From NCBI GenBank assembly GCA_947491935.1, contig CANLLF010000004.1:310001-374000 (forward strand): 64,000 bases of DNA, in the 5' to 3' direction. A program made the translations under genes and the position numbers. The notes under the pieces were generated by a model. It was not told the DNA's origin and ran no database searches. It saw nothing but the letters and a program-made list of their open reading frames with translations. The first letter of the stretch is position 1; each line of letters opens with the position of its first letter. Below are positions 1 to 8,642 of this stretch, piece by piece. Source of the DNA: an uncultured Roseicyclus sp. (lineage in GTDB: Bacteria > Pseudomonadota > Alphaproteobacteria > Rhodobacterales > Rhodobacteraceae).

Positions 1-846
1 CGCACACCGCTTCTGTTCCGGGTTCATGAAGAACCCTCCCCGGAAAAACTCGATGCCCTGCGCGAGGTGGCCGAGGCATCCGGCCTTGTGCTCGCCAAGG
101 GGCAGGTCCTGCAAACCCGGCACCTCAACGCGCTCCTGAAAGGCGCGGTCGATAGCGGGCAATCCGAGTTGATCTCCCTCTCCACCCTGCGCTCGATGCA
201 GCAGGCCTATTACAACCCCGAGAATTTCGGGCATTTCGGGCTGGCGCTGAAATCCTACGCGCATTTCACCTCCCCCATCCGGCGCTATGCGGATCTGGTC
301 GTGCACCGCGCGCTGATCTCTGCCCATGGTTGGGGGAAGGACGGCCTGGCGCCTGATGAGATCGAGAGGCTGGAAGAGACCGCGAAGCTGATCTCCGACA
401 CCGAACGCCGCTCGATGGTGGCCGAGCGCGACACGTCCGACCGCTACCTCGCCGCCTACCTCTCGGACCGCGTCGGCGCGGAATTTGGCGGCCGTATCTC
501 CGGCATCGCCCGGTTCGGCGTGTTCGTGAAGCTCGATGAAACGGGTGCCGACGGGCTGCTGCCGATGCGGGCGCTGGGGCAGGAATATTTCCACTACGAC
601 GCCGAAAGCCAGACCCTGATGGGCGCCGATACCGGCATCATCATCGGCGTCGGCGACCGGGTGCGCGTGAAGCTGGCCGAAGCGGTGCCGGTGACCGGTG
701 GATTGACGCTGGAGCTTCTGGAACATGACGGGCAGGCGCGGCCGCAATCCCGGCGCAAGGGGCGGCGAAAACCACCCGCGCGGCGCAAGGTCGGCGGCAC
801 CAAGGCGCGGAACACCAAGCTGCGCAAGAAGGCCGCCCGCCGGTGA
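1..846 (+). CDS. rnr: Ribonuclease R, C-terminal part (gene starts upstream of window)
   Basis: RNase R is a processive 3'-to-5' exoribonuclease that degrades structured RNA. The frame is open from base 1, so only the last 281 codons are here. Visible are the end of the RNB catalytic domain (YAHFTSPIRRYADL, about bases 255-297), an S1 RNA-binding domain (about 475-725, with GRISGIARFGVFVKL) and a Lys/Arg-rich tail. The basic tail favours RNase R over RNase II. The next gene, 130 bases downstream on the same strand, is unrelated in function. Family assignment is very secure; the start and the catalytic aspartates lie outside the window. Confidence 0.95.
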   Translation, partial: RTPLLFRVHEEPSPEKLDALREVAEASGLVLAKGQVLQTRHLNALLKGAVDSGQSELISLSTLRSMQQAYYNPENFGHFGLALKSYAHFTSPIRRYADLVVHRALISAHGWGKDGLAPDEIERLEETAKLISDTERRSMVAERDTSDRYLAAYLSDRVGAEFGGRISGIARFGVFVKLDETGADGLLPMRALGQEYFHYDAESQTLMGADTGIIIGVGDRVRVKLAEAVPVTGGLTLELLEHDGQARPQSRRKGRRKPPARRKVGGTKARNTKLRKKAARR

Positions 847-978
847 CGATCCTCCGATCTTGGCCGGTTTCACGGCACGCTAACCGGCAGAACCCCGCGC
901 ATCGGTTGCGCAAAACCTGTTAGTCTTAACCAATTTTGCTGTATCGTAGCGCCGTCGAGCATAAGTGAGCCGTTGCAC

Positions 979-2499
979 ATGTCTGGCTTTGTCCGCGTAT
1001 CCGTCCTGGCCCTGTCGATCGGGGCCGCCCCGGCCCTGGCCGCGCCACCGGCCAATTCGCCAATCCCGTCGCCACGCCCGGAACAGATCGCGTCGGCGGC
1101 CCCCCCCGCGGTCGAGATCACCCCAAGACGGGGTGTCGAGATCGAAGTGATCGCCGTGACGGCCATCGAGGAGGCCGAAGAGACCTCGGCCGACGGCGCT
1201 TCGGTGACCGGTCTCGTGACATCCGGAACAGATGCGGAGGAGGGGCCCAGCGCCCTTGCCGTCGAGGCGTCGCGCCGCCCCACGATGCGCGGCGAGGTTC
1301 CCGCGGAGTTTGCGGCGCGGGCTGAGGAGCTTAGGGACGCCGCCGAAGCCGCCGGGCGCGCCACCGAGACCTCCGATCCCGAATTCCGCGCCTGGATCGC
1401 GGCGTTTCAGGCCCGCGCGCTGGCGGCGGGCATCACGCGCGCCACGTTCGACCAAGCCTTCGAGGGTGTGCAGCTCAACACCCGCGTGCTGGAGCGGGAC
1501 CGCAATCAGGCCGAATTTTCCCGCGCGCTCTGGGATTATCTGGATTCCGCCGTGTCGGCCACGCGGGTGGAAAACGGGCGCGCGCAATTGGCCGAATACC
1601 GGACGACCCTGGCCCGTATCGAAGAGCAATATCGGGTGGAGGCCGAAGTCGTGGCCGCCATCTGGGGCCTCGAAAGCGCCTATGGCGCGATGCGCGGCTC
1701 CACCGACATCATCGAGGCGATGGCCTCACTGGCCTATGATGGGCGGCGGCAGGACTTTTTCGAAGCGCAACTGATCGCGGCGCTGCAGATCCTGCAGGCG
1801 GGCGATACGCGGCCCCGCAACATGACCGGATCCTGGGCCGGGGCGATGGGCCATACCCAGTTCATGCCAACCTCCTATCTGGAATTCGCGCAGGATTTCA
1901 CCGGCGACGGGCGCCGCGATATCTGGAGCGACAACCCCATCGACGCGCTGGCCTCCACCGCCCATTACCTGGCCGAGCACGGCTGGACCTATGGCCAGCC
2001 CTGGGGGATGGAAGTGACTCTGCCCGACGGGTTCGATTATGCGCTGGCAGGCGAACAGGAACGGATCGGCGTGGCGTTCTGGAACGGGCAGGGCGTGCGC
2101 CTGGTCAACGGCGATCCGATCCCCGACCATGGCCGCGCCTCGATCCTGCTGCCCGCCGGTCATAGCGGCGTCGCGCTGGTGGTGTTCAACAATTTCCGCG
2201 TGATCGAGCGCTATAACCCCGCGGATGCCTATGTGATCGCCGTCGGGCATCTGAGCGACCGGATCACCGGCGGCCCGGCCTTCGAGGCCGGCTGGCCGCG
2301 CGGCGACCGCGCACTCAGCTTCGATGAGCGACAGGAGATGCAGCGCCATCTGCAATCGGCGGGGCATTATTCGGGCCGGATCGACGGGCTGGTCGGCCCG
2401 ATCACAATCGCCGCCGTGCGCAGCTATCAGACCGCCATTGGCGTCACGCCCGATGGCTACGCGTCCCTCTCGATCCTGGAGCGGCTCCGCAATTCCTGA
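979..2499 (+). CDS. Lytic murein transglycosylase, MltB family, with C-terminal peptidoglycan-binding domain
   Basis: Cleaves the glycan strands of peptidoglycan to 1,6-anhydro products in the periplasm. The 506-residue product opens with a signal peptide (MSGFVRVSVLALSIGAAPALA). A low-complexity Pro/Ala/Glu linker follows to about residue 120, then an SLT_2/MltB catalytic domain. The likely catalytic glutamate is E232 in IWGLESAYG, and GAMGHTQFMPTSYLEF is a typical MltB block. The last 60 residues form a PG_binding_1 domain (QRHLQSAGHYSGRIDG). ATG 979 is preferred to TTG 973 because it begins the signal peptide directly. A second member of the family lies at 14434-15609. Confidence 0.92.
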   Translation: MSGFVRVSVLALSIGAAPALAAPPANSPIPSPRPEQIASAAPPAVEITPRRGVEIEVIAVTAIEEAEETSADGASVTGLVTSGTDAEEGPSALAVEASRRPTMRGEVPAEFAARAEELRDAAEAAGRATETSDPEFRAWIAAFQARALAAGITRATFDQAFEGVQLNTRVLERDRNQAEFSRALWDYLDSAVSATRVENGRAQLAEYRTTLARIEEQYRVEAEVVAAIWGLESAYGAMRGSTDIIEAMASLAYDGRRQDFFEAQLIAALQILQAGDTRPRNMTGSWAGAMGHTQFMPTSYLEFAQDFTGDGRRDIWSDNPIDALASTAHYLAEHGWTYGQPWGMEVTLPDGFDYALAGEQERIGVAFWNGQGVRLVNGDPIPDHGRASILLPAGHSGVALVVFNNFRVIERYNPADAYVIAVGHLSDRITGGPAFEAGWPRGDRALSFDERQEMQRHLQSAGHYSGRIDGLVGPITIAAVRSYQTAIGVTPDGYASLSILERLRNS

Positions 2500-2651
2500 G
2501 GCTGGGCGCGGCCATGGCTCCGCTATGACGGGGCGATGCCCGTTTGGGCGGGTGCGCGCGGGGCGGTTTCAAACCCCGTCGCCGATCCGGCCCATCAACG
2601 AAGCTGCCGTGAGCCAATCCCTCCACCGACCCGTTTGAACCCGAGGCCAAG

Positions 2652-3116
2652 ATGACAGATGTCCCGTCCCCGCCCTTCCGCATCCGTGGCCTGGGCGAGA
2701 TCGCCATCCGCTGCGATGATGTCGCCGCGATGGCGGCGTTTTACGAACACACGCTCGGCCTTGAGCGGATGCAGGGCAACGCCAATGATCGGATCGTCTT
2801 CTTCCGCATCGCCGAAGGCGTCGGCGGGCATACGCAGATCCTGGCCCTGTTCGACAAGGCGCTGTCGGGTCGGCCCGGCCTTCACCCCACCAGCACCCAA
2901 GCCCCGGAAACCGGCGCGCGGTCCTCGCTCCACCACATCGCGCTGTCCCTGCCCCATGCCGAACAGGACGCCGTGATGGCCTGGTACGACGCGCAGGATC
3001 GGCCCTATCGCGTGGAGCATTTTGGCTGGGTCGGATGGCGTGGGGTGTTCACCGAGGACCCGGAGGGAAACACCGTGGAACTGGTCGCTTATAACCCGGA
3101 TTTGCTGGATCCTTAG
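2652..3116 (+). CDS. VOC superfamily (glyoxalase/bleomycin-resistance fold) protein
   Basis: A 154-residue single-domain protein of the vicinal-oxygen-chelate fold. The N-terminal half has the usual opening (GEIAIRCDDVAAMAAFYEHT) and the C-terminal half ends with the family block GVFTEDPEGNTVELVAYNP, whose glutamate is normally a metal ligand. The central H-H pair (SLHHIALSLPH) supplies further candidate ligands. The substrate cannot be read from sequence; VOC proteins include isomerases, dioxygenases and resistance proteins. It stands alone between the transglycosylase gene and an RTX gene, with about 150 bases on the 5' side. Confidence 0.85.
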   Translation: MTDVPSPPFRIRGLGEIAIRCDDVAAMAAFYEHTLGLERMQGNANDRIVFFRIAEGVGGHTQILALFDKALSGRPGLHPTSTQAPETGARSSLHHIALSLPHAEQDAVMAWYDAQDRPYRVEHFGWVGWRGVFTEDPEGNTVELVAYNPDLLDP

Positions 3117-3250
3117 CGCCCGCCTCGTTGCCAATACGGAAACGCTCTGTCCCGCGAAATGGGACGGGTTCGCAATTACGCCACATTTACAAGCTCGGCG
3201 GCCTCTCCGCATAGTGGGACATATTTTGTTATTAGTGCGAGCGTTGTTTT

Positions 3251-4165
3251 ATGGAACTTGCCATATTGCTCCTGGTATTGGGCGCGGGGTTCGCCTTTTT
3301 GGGCGGTGATGACGACGCGGCCGAGGCGGAGACCGGCCAGCGCGACAGCAATCGCCTCGACGTCGAGGGCACCGAAACCGGCGATCTGCTCGAAGCCGTG
3401 GAGGCCAGCGTCGTCCGGGCGGGCGAGGGCGACGACACGATTGTGGGCTCCGACGGTGACGATGACATCTACGGCGAAGATGGCGATGACAGCATCCTGG
3501 GCGAGGCTGGCCGCGATTTCCTGTCCGGTGGGGATGGCGAGGATACGGTTCTGGGCGGCGCGGGCGACGACACGCTGCGCGGGCTCGATGATGATGATCA
3601 GCTTCTGGCCGAGGCGGGGGACGACGTGGTGTTCGGCGGCGCGGGCAACGATTTCATCGATGGCGGGCTGGGCAATGACCGTCTGGATGGCGGCGCGGGC
3701 AATGACACGATCATCGATTTCAACGGGTCGGGCACGCTGAACGGCGGCACCGGCGCCGACTTCCTCGATGCGGTGGCCGAGCCGCTTTATTCCGAGCCCG
3801 GGCAGAGCAGTACCGTGAGCGGCGGCTTCGGAAACGACTTCATTCGCGGCGACGATGGCGATGTCCTGACCGGCGGGCCGGGGGACGACGATTTCGAACT
3901 CTACACCAACGGCGCGCTGGACCCTGTCACAATCACGGATTTCGATCCGGCAGAAGAGGTCGTGGACATCTTTGCGGACCTTCCAGCCGACGTCATCGCA
4001 ATGGGCGCATCGACCATATCAGTTTTGGTATCCCCGGATGGATCCGACCTTCACCTGGTCCTCAACATGCCCGATGGCAACGACTCCATCGTCGCCGTTC
4101 TGCAAGGTCTTGGCGGGCTGCCGCCCACGACCATCATGGGCCAACTGACCGTCCGGGCGGCCTAG
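3251..4165 (+). CDS. Small RTX (hemolysin-type calcium-binding repeat) protein
   Basis: A 304-residue acidic protein. Residues about 50-200 are a run of GGxGxDxxx nonapeptides (for example GGAGDDTLRG, GGAGNDFIDGG, GGAGNDTIID), the calcium-binding parallel beta-roll repeats of type I-secreted proteins. Unusually, it begins with a hydrophobic stretch (MELAILLLVLGAGFAFLGG) followed at once by DDD; this could be a membrane anchor or an uncleaved signal. The C-terminal 80 residues (after PVTITDFDPAEEVVDIF) resemble the tail found after RTX repeats in Rhodobacterales proteins. No catalytic domain is visible. Its stop codon overlaps that of the convergent dat gene by 4 bases (CTAG, 4162-4165). Confidence 0.85.
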   Translation: MELAILLLVLGAGFAFLGGDDDAAEAETGQRDSNRLDVEGTETGDLLEAVEASVVRAGEGDDTIVGSDGDDDIYGEDGDDSILGEAGRDFLSGGDGEDTVLGGAGDDTLRGLDDDDQLLAEAGDDVVFGGAGNDFIDGGLGNDRLDGGAGNDTIIDFNGSGTLNGGTGADFLDAVAEPLYSEPGQSSTVSGGFGNDFIRGDDGDVLTGGPGDDDFELYTNGALDPVTITDFDPAEEVVDIFADLPADVIAMGASTISVLVSPDGSDLHLVLNMPDGNDSIVAVLQGLGGLPPTTIMGQLTVRAA

Positions 4166-5016
4166 ACCGCCGCCTTGCGCATCTCGTCGAGGTAGATCTC
4201 GCGCAGGCGCGCGGCCACCTTGCCGGGCGTCCCGCTGCCCACCGGCGAGCCGTCGATTTCCACGACCGGCATCACGAAGGTGGAGGCCGACGTGACAAAG
4301 GCCTCATCAGCCGCCTTCGCCTCCTCCATGGTGAAGGGGCGCTCTTCCACCTTCATCTGGGCCTCCCGCGCCATCCGCAGCACGGCGGCCCGCGTGATGC
4401 CATGCAGGATCTCGTGGCCCAGATGCCGCGTGATGATCGTGTTGCCCTTCACGATATAGGCGTTGTTCGAGGTGCCCTCGGTCACGACACCGTCCTCCAC
4501 CATCCACGCATCATGGGCCCCTGCGGCCTTCGCGGCCATCTTGCCCATCGACGGATACAGCAACTGCACCGTCTTGATATCGCGGCGGCCCCAGCGTTCG
4601 TCCGCGATGGAGATCACCTTCATCCCCGTCTTCGCCATCGGATTGTCCGCCAGCCCCGCCTTGGCCTGGGTGAACAGAACAATCGTCGGCGTCGCGTCGT
4701 CGGGATAGGCGAAATCCCGGTCCGCCGCCCCGCGCGTGACCTGCAGGTAGATCAGCCCCTCGGTCACGTTGTTGGCCCGCACCAGCTCCCGGTGGATCTC
4801 CAGCAATTCCTCCTCGGTCACCGGATTGGCCATCTCCAGCTCGTCGAGCGAGCGTTGCAGGCGCTTCGCATGGCCCGCGAAGTCGATCAGCTTGCCGTCG
4901 AGAACGCTTGTCACCTCGTAGACGCCATCGGCGAACAGGAAGCCGCGGTCGAAGATCGAGATCATGGCCTGATCCTCGGGCAGGTATTCTCCGTTGACGT
5001 AGACTGTGCGGGTCAT
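4162..5016 (-). CDS. dat: D-amino-acid transaminase (class IV PLP aminotransferase)
   Basis: Moves amino groups between D-amino acids and 2-oxo acids using PLP, in the cytoplasm. The 284-residue length fits D-alanine aminotransferases. RRDIKTVQLL carries the Schiff-base lysine (K148), and DGVVTEGTSNNAYIV is the class IV phosphate-binding block. The N-terminal VNGEYLPEDQAMISIFDRGF is also typical. Branched-chain aminotransferases share the fold but are longer. The D specificity is supported by the DIKxxxLL form and by D-glutamate genes nearby (dgcA, dgcN at 6006-7948), with an esterase gene between. Start is ATG at 5016. Confidence 0.9.
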   Translation of the reverse strand: MTRTVYVNGEYLPEDQAMISIFDRGFLFADGVYEVTSVLDGKLIDFAGHAKRLQRSLDELEMANPVTEEELLEIHRELVRANNVTEGLIYLQVTRGAADRDFAYPDDATPTIVLFTQAKAGLADNPMAKTGMKVISIADERWGRRDIKTVQLLYPSMGKMAAKAAGAHDAWMVEDGVVTEGTSNNAYIVKGNTIITRHLGHEILHGITRAAVLRMAREAQMKVEERPFTMEEAKAADEAFVTSASTFVMPVVEIDGSPVGSGTPGKVAARLREIYLDEMRKAAV

Positions 5017-5050
5017 TGATCGGCCTCCTTACCGGGTGTTGCGGCCCGGT

Positions 5051-5848
5051 CTAGAGCGCCGAAAGGATCTGTTCAATTGCCCATTCGACGCGGGTGGTGG
5101 AGTAGGAATGCCCGCCGTCGAACAGGCACAAAGCCAGCGCGCCCTCCGTCTCCCCCATGCTGACCATGCAGGCCTCGCCATGGGGGAAATCGATCGGCTC
5201 CGGGGCGGGCAGGCCACCATGGGCCGCATACATCTGAAAGGCCTGCATCACATTGCCCTGCCGTGTCTGCCCGATGGCGCGGCCTTCCAGCGGCACAACC
5301 TCGTCCTGCAGACCGTGGATATGGATCAGCAAAGCGGGCGGCGTCGGGCAGGTCTCGGGCACCGGGGCCCAGAACGTGCCGGAATAGGGCACGAAGCCCG
5401 CGAAGGCGTCGGACATGCCGCAGGCCAGTGTCCAGGTCATCATGCCGCCCGCGCTGAACCCGGTGGCAATCAGGCGGTCGCGGTCCAGATCGATGCGCGC
5501 GGCCACGTCCTCGATGACGGCTTCGACATAGGCGTATTCCCGTGCCTCGTCCTGCTCGGGCTCGCGCGGGCGGTGGGCCAGGTTCCAGTCCTCGGCATCG
5601 GCATTCATCGCGATGAACGCCATGTTCAGACGGTCGGCCATGGCGAAAAATGCCTGATTGTTCATCGCGCCACCGGCGCTGCCCCGGTATCCATGGGCAT
5701 GGAAGATCGCGCCCACGGACGCGTCGGTGTCGGGCATGTAATAGCGATAGGTGCGGGTGCCATCCAGAACGGTGCAATCGCTATCGGGCCCGCAGGCCAG
5801 CGCGGGGGTGGCCAGAAGGCCGAGGAAAAGGGTGAGGATCAGGCGCAT
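5051..5848 (-). CDS. Secreted PHB-depolymerase/feruloyl-esterase-like hydrolase (LpqC type)
   Basis: A 265-residue alpha/beta hydrolase with a signal peptide (MRLILTLFLGLLATPALA, cut before CGPDSDC). The oxyanion region is HAHGYRGSAGG, the nucleophile is probably S132 in GFSAGGMMTW, and the catalytic histidine is probably in DGGHSYSTTRVEW. The family includes extracellular poly-hydroxybutyrate depolymerases and feruloyl esterases, so the substrate is open. The open frame continues upstream to 5974, but ATG 5848 begins the signal peptide and is the better start. It lies 34 bases beyond the dat start on the same strand and may share its transcript. Confidence 0.8.
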   Translation of the reverse strand: MRLILTLFLGLLATPALACGPDSDCTVLDGTRTYRYYMPDTDASVGAIFHAHGYRGSAGGAMNNQAFFAMADRLNMAFIAMNADAEDWNLAHRPREPEQDEAREYAYVEAVIEDVAARIDLDRDRLIATGFSAGGMMTWTLACGMSDAFAGFVPYSGTFWAPVPETCPTPPALLIHIHGLQDEVVPLEGRAIGQTRQGNVMQAFQMYAAHGGLPAPEPIDFPHGEACMVSMGETEGALALCLFDGGHSYSTTRVEWAIEQILSAL

Positions 5849-6005
5849 GGCAGGGGCTCCAAATGGCATGATCTGACCCTGATCCAGTTTGAAATCCGGT
5901 GCACAACACATCCGCGTGAAGCGAAGGGCCGTGGGGGTGGGAGCGAGGGGCCAGCCCCTCGCGCTCCCCGGCATATTTCCGGAACAAAGAGGGGCAGGAG
6001 GGCGC

Positions 6006-6950
6006 CTAACCCCAAAGGGCGGCGTCCGGTGGATAGATTGTCGAGCCGTCGAAACGCAGGGGCGGTACGCGATCTTCGGCCAGCAGGAGCGGGCCGTCGA
6101 GGTCCACGATCTCCGCGCCCTGGGCGACGAGCATCGCTGGCGCCATGGCCAGCGACGAGCCGACCATGCAGCCGACCATCACCGTGTAGCCCTCGGCCCG
6201 CGCCGCATCGCGCAGCGCCAGCGCCTCGGTCAGGCCGCCGGTCTTGTCGAGCTTGATGTTCACCATGTCATATTTGCCCTTCAGGCCGGGCAAGGACGCG
6301 CGATCATGGCAGCTTTCATCGGCGCAGACGGGCAGGGGCCGCGCGATCTCGGCCAGCATGTCGTCTTCACCCGCAGGCAGGGGCTGTTCGACCATCTGCA
6401 CGCCGAGCCGCACCAGATGCGGGGCGAGGTCGGAATAGATCTCGGCGCTCCAGCCCTCATTCGCATCCACGATGATCGTGGCCTCCGGCGCGCCGGCGCG
6501 CACCGCCTCAAGCCGGGCCATGTCGTCGGGTGTGCCGAGTTTGATCTTCAGGAGCGGGCGGTGGCTGTTGCGGGCGGCGGCGGCGCGCATGTTCTCCGGT
6601 GTGTCGAGCGACAGGGTGAAGGCGCTGGTGACCGGCCGGGGCGCGGGGAGGTTGGCCAGATCCCAGGCGCGTTTGCCCAGGGCCTTGGCCTCCATATCCC
6701 AGATCGCGCAATCCAGCGCGTTGCGCGCGGCCCCGGCGGGCAGGGCCGTGACGTCGCCGTGGGACGCCTCCAGTTGCGCCGCCACGCTGTCGAGCGTCTC
6801 GCCATACCGCCCATAGGGCACACATTCGCCACGGCCGGTGACGCCGTTCCGCTCCATATGCACCGTCAGCACCTGCGCCTCCGTCCGCGACCCGCGGGAG
6901 ATCGTGAACACCTCGGCCAGGCGAAAGCTGTCGCGCGTGATCCGGATCAT
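6006..6950 (-). CDS. dgcA: N-acetyl-D-glutamate racemase / dipeptide epimerase (enolase superfamily)
   Basis: Enolase-superfamily racemase of 314 residues. The catalytic set is complete: K135-x-K137 (LKIKLG), metal ligands D162 (VDANEG), E188 (VEQPLP) and D211 (ADES), and the opposite-face lysine K233 (NIKLDKTGG). The spacings (25, 26, 23, 22) match those I recall for the L-Ala-D/L-Glu epimerase YcjG. Its ATG overlaps the dgcN stop by 4 bases, so the pair is co-translated. A dgcN-dgcA pair is known from marine bacteria for D-glutamate use: DgcN acetylates D-Glu and DgcA racemises the product. A muropeptide Ala-Glu epimerase is the alternative. Confidence 0.87.
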   Translation of the reverse strand: MIRITRDSFRLAEVFTISRGSRTEAQVLTVHMERNGVTGRGECVPYGRYGETLDSVAAQLEASHGDVTALPAGAARNALDCAIWDMEAKALGKRAWDLANLPAPRPVTSAFTLSLDTPENMRAAAARNSHRPLLKIKLGTPDDMARLEAVRAGAPEATIIVDANEGWSAEIYSDLAPHLVRLGVQMVEQPLPAGEDDMLAEIARPLPVCADESCHDRASLPGLKGKYDMVNIKLDKTGGLTEALALRDAARAEGYTVMVGCMVGSSLAMAPAMLVAQGAEIVDLDGPLLLAEDRVPPLRFDGSTIYPPDAALWG

Positions 6951-7948
6951 AGCGCCTCCAGCGCGTCACACAGACGGCCCGCGCCCTGCCGGAACGGATC
7001 CGCCGTGGGCAGGCCCATGCGCTTCTCGATATCGGCCAGGCATTGCAGGGCCTCGTCCTCGCCCAAAGCCGCCGTGTTCACCGAGATGCCCACCACCTCG
7101 GCCTTCGGGTTGGCGATCCGGGCCAGGGGAAGCGCCATGTCGCGCAGCGCCTCCAGCGTCGGCAGGGCATAGCCGGGCAGGCCCCGCATATGCGTGCGCG
7201 TCGGTTCGTGGGACAGGATTAGCGCATCAGGCTGGCCGCCATGGACCAGCGCCATCGTCACCCCGGAATAGGAGACGTGGAACAGGCTGCCCTGCCCCTC
7301 GATCATGTCCCAGTGGTCGTCATCATTGTCGGGCGTCAGGTATTCGACGGCCCCGGCCATGAAATCGGCGATCACCGCATCCAGCGGCACGCCATCGCCG
7401 GTAATCAGGATACCGGTCTGCCCGGTGGCGCGGAACGAGGATTTCAGGCCGCGCGCCTTCATCTCCTTGTCCATCGCCAGCGCCGTGTACATTTTCCCGG
7501 CCGAACAATCGGTGCCCACGGCCAGGCATCGTTTGCCCGACCGCTTTTCACCATTGGCGATGGGATATTGCACCGAGGGGATGCGCACATCGTGCAGCTG
7601 GCGGCCATATTCATGGGCAACGGCCACCAGATCGGGCTCATCGCTCAGCAGGTTGTGCAGGCCCGAGGCGATGTCGAAGCCCTGGGCCAGCGCCTCGATC
7701 AGCACGCGTTTCCAGGCGCTCGAGATCACGCCGCCGCGGTTCGCCACACCGATCACCAGCGTCTTGGCGCCCGAGGCCTTGGCCGCGGCCAGATCCATGT
7801 CGGCCACTTTCACATCGGCGTTGCAGCCCTCCATGCGGAATTGACCGATGACATTTTCGGGCCGCCAGTCGCGGATCCCCTGGGCCACCTTCGCGCCAAG
7901 TTGGTCGGGCGCATCGCCCAGGAACAGAAGATACGGTGTTTCGATCAT
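6947..7948 (-). CDS. dgcN: DUF1611 protein, probable D-glutamate N-acetyltransferase DgcN
   Basis: A 333-residue DUF1611 protein. An N-terminal Rossmann-like region (LVIGVANRGGVI, residues 65-76) is followed by a P-loop NTPase-like domain with GTDCSAGKMYT at 145-155 (a Walker A-like GxxxxxGKM loop). The C-terminal part contains VGISVNTAALGEDEA. Members next to an enolase-superfamily racemase have been shown to N-acetylate D-glutamate as the first step of its breakdown. That role is assigned here by family and by the 4-base overlap with dgcA; no acetyl-CoA site can be pointed to. Start is ATG 7948. Confidence 0.82.
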   Translation of the reverse strand: MIETPYLLFLGDAPDQLGAKVAQGIRDWRPENVIGQFRMEGCNADVKVADMDLAAAKASGAKTLVIGVANRGGVISSAWKRVLIEALAQGFDIASGLHNLLSDEPDLVAVAHEYGRQLHDVRIPSVQYPIANGEKRSGKRCLAVGTDCSAGKMYTALAMDKEMKARGLKSSFRATGQTGILITGDGVPLDAVIADFMAGAVEYLTPDNDDDHWDMIEGQGSLFHVSYSGVTMALVHGGQPDALILSHEPTRTHMRGLPGYALPTLEALRDMALPLARIANPKAEVVGISVNTAALGEDEALQCLADIEKRMGLPTADPFRQGAGRLCDALEAL

Positions 7949-8094
7949 CGCAGGCCCCTCACAGATGTCAGACGTCGCGGCAGAGTATCCGCGCTAGGGC
8001 GCAATTACTGCGGAATATGCTGCATTGTTAAGGCCAGGTCTGAAAGATCATCGCGCCAGATCGCGGATCGGCGCGGGTTCCGTGCGTTTGCGGC

Positions 8095-8445
8095 TCAGGC
8101 CTTGGATAGCAGGCCGATGGGCCGGTCTGCCTCCATCTCGAAATCAAGCGCCGGTCGGGTGGAGGCGGCGGTGTTGCGTTTGAACTCGTACCGCATCGCG
8201 TCGCCGTCCTGCTCCGAGGCGATGATCAGCGCCTGGTAAAGGTGCCGCGGCCCTTCGAAGATATCGATTAGGCCGCGCAATCCGGGCGTCGTCGCGGCCT
8301 CCACCGAGAACCCGTCATCGGACATGTCGAGGATCGCAAACGCCTCGTCCCCGATATGCACGGAGCGGGTGGCGCGCTTGCGTTTGCGCGTGGTTTGCGC
8401 AGCCGCGAGTTGGTCGCGGATCTCTTTGGGCAGGTATTCGGACAT
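8095..8445 (-). CDS. Conserved hypothetical protein, 116 residues
   Basis: Soluble protein with no signal peptide. It begins MSEYLPKEIRDQLAAA, followed by a basic stretch (RKRKRATR) and then a beta-rich region (IGDEAFAILDMSDDGFSVEA, then LRGLIDIFEGPRHLYQALI). The mix of basic N-terminus, D-x-S-D/G-F-S and later beta strands recalls PilZ-like domains, but the canonical RxxxR and D/NxSxxG motifs are not both present, so I do not assign that function. It is read divergently from the CGNR gene; the 197-base region between holds an inverted repeat at 8485-8504 that could control either gene. Confidence 0.6.
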   Translation of the reverse strand: MSEYLPKEIRDQLAAAQTTRKRKRATRSVHIGDEAFAILDMSDDGFSVEAATTPGLRGLIDIFEGPRHLYQALIIASEQDGDAMRYEFKRNTAASTRPALDFEMEADRPIGLLSKA

Positions 8446-8642
8446 CGGATCCTCCGACGCGGTTGGGGTCGTCCAAATGGTTAACTGACACGTATTAATG
8501 TCAGGTCAATGACGGAAGTTCGCCGATCCGGCGGCCTGGGCGCGACCAATCTGGACATCCGCACCTGAAATCAGGAGATTATCGGTTCCCGAAAGAACTG
8601 CAAAAACGCGGCATTCCGATCCACAAGAGGCAAGGTATTCAG
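8446..8642. promoter_or_regulatory. Divergent intergenic region with inverted repeat, candidate operator
   Basis: At 8485-8504 the sequence reads CTGACA, eight bases (CGTATTAA), TGTCAG: perfect 6-base arms around an AT-rich centre. It lies between the divergent 116-residue gene and the CGNR gene. Such a 20-base dyad is the right size for a dimeric repressor. No protein is assigned; the neighbouring CGNR protein is one candidate. Confidence 0.4.
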
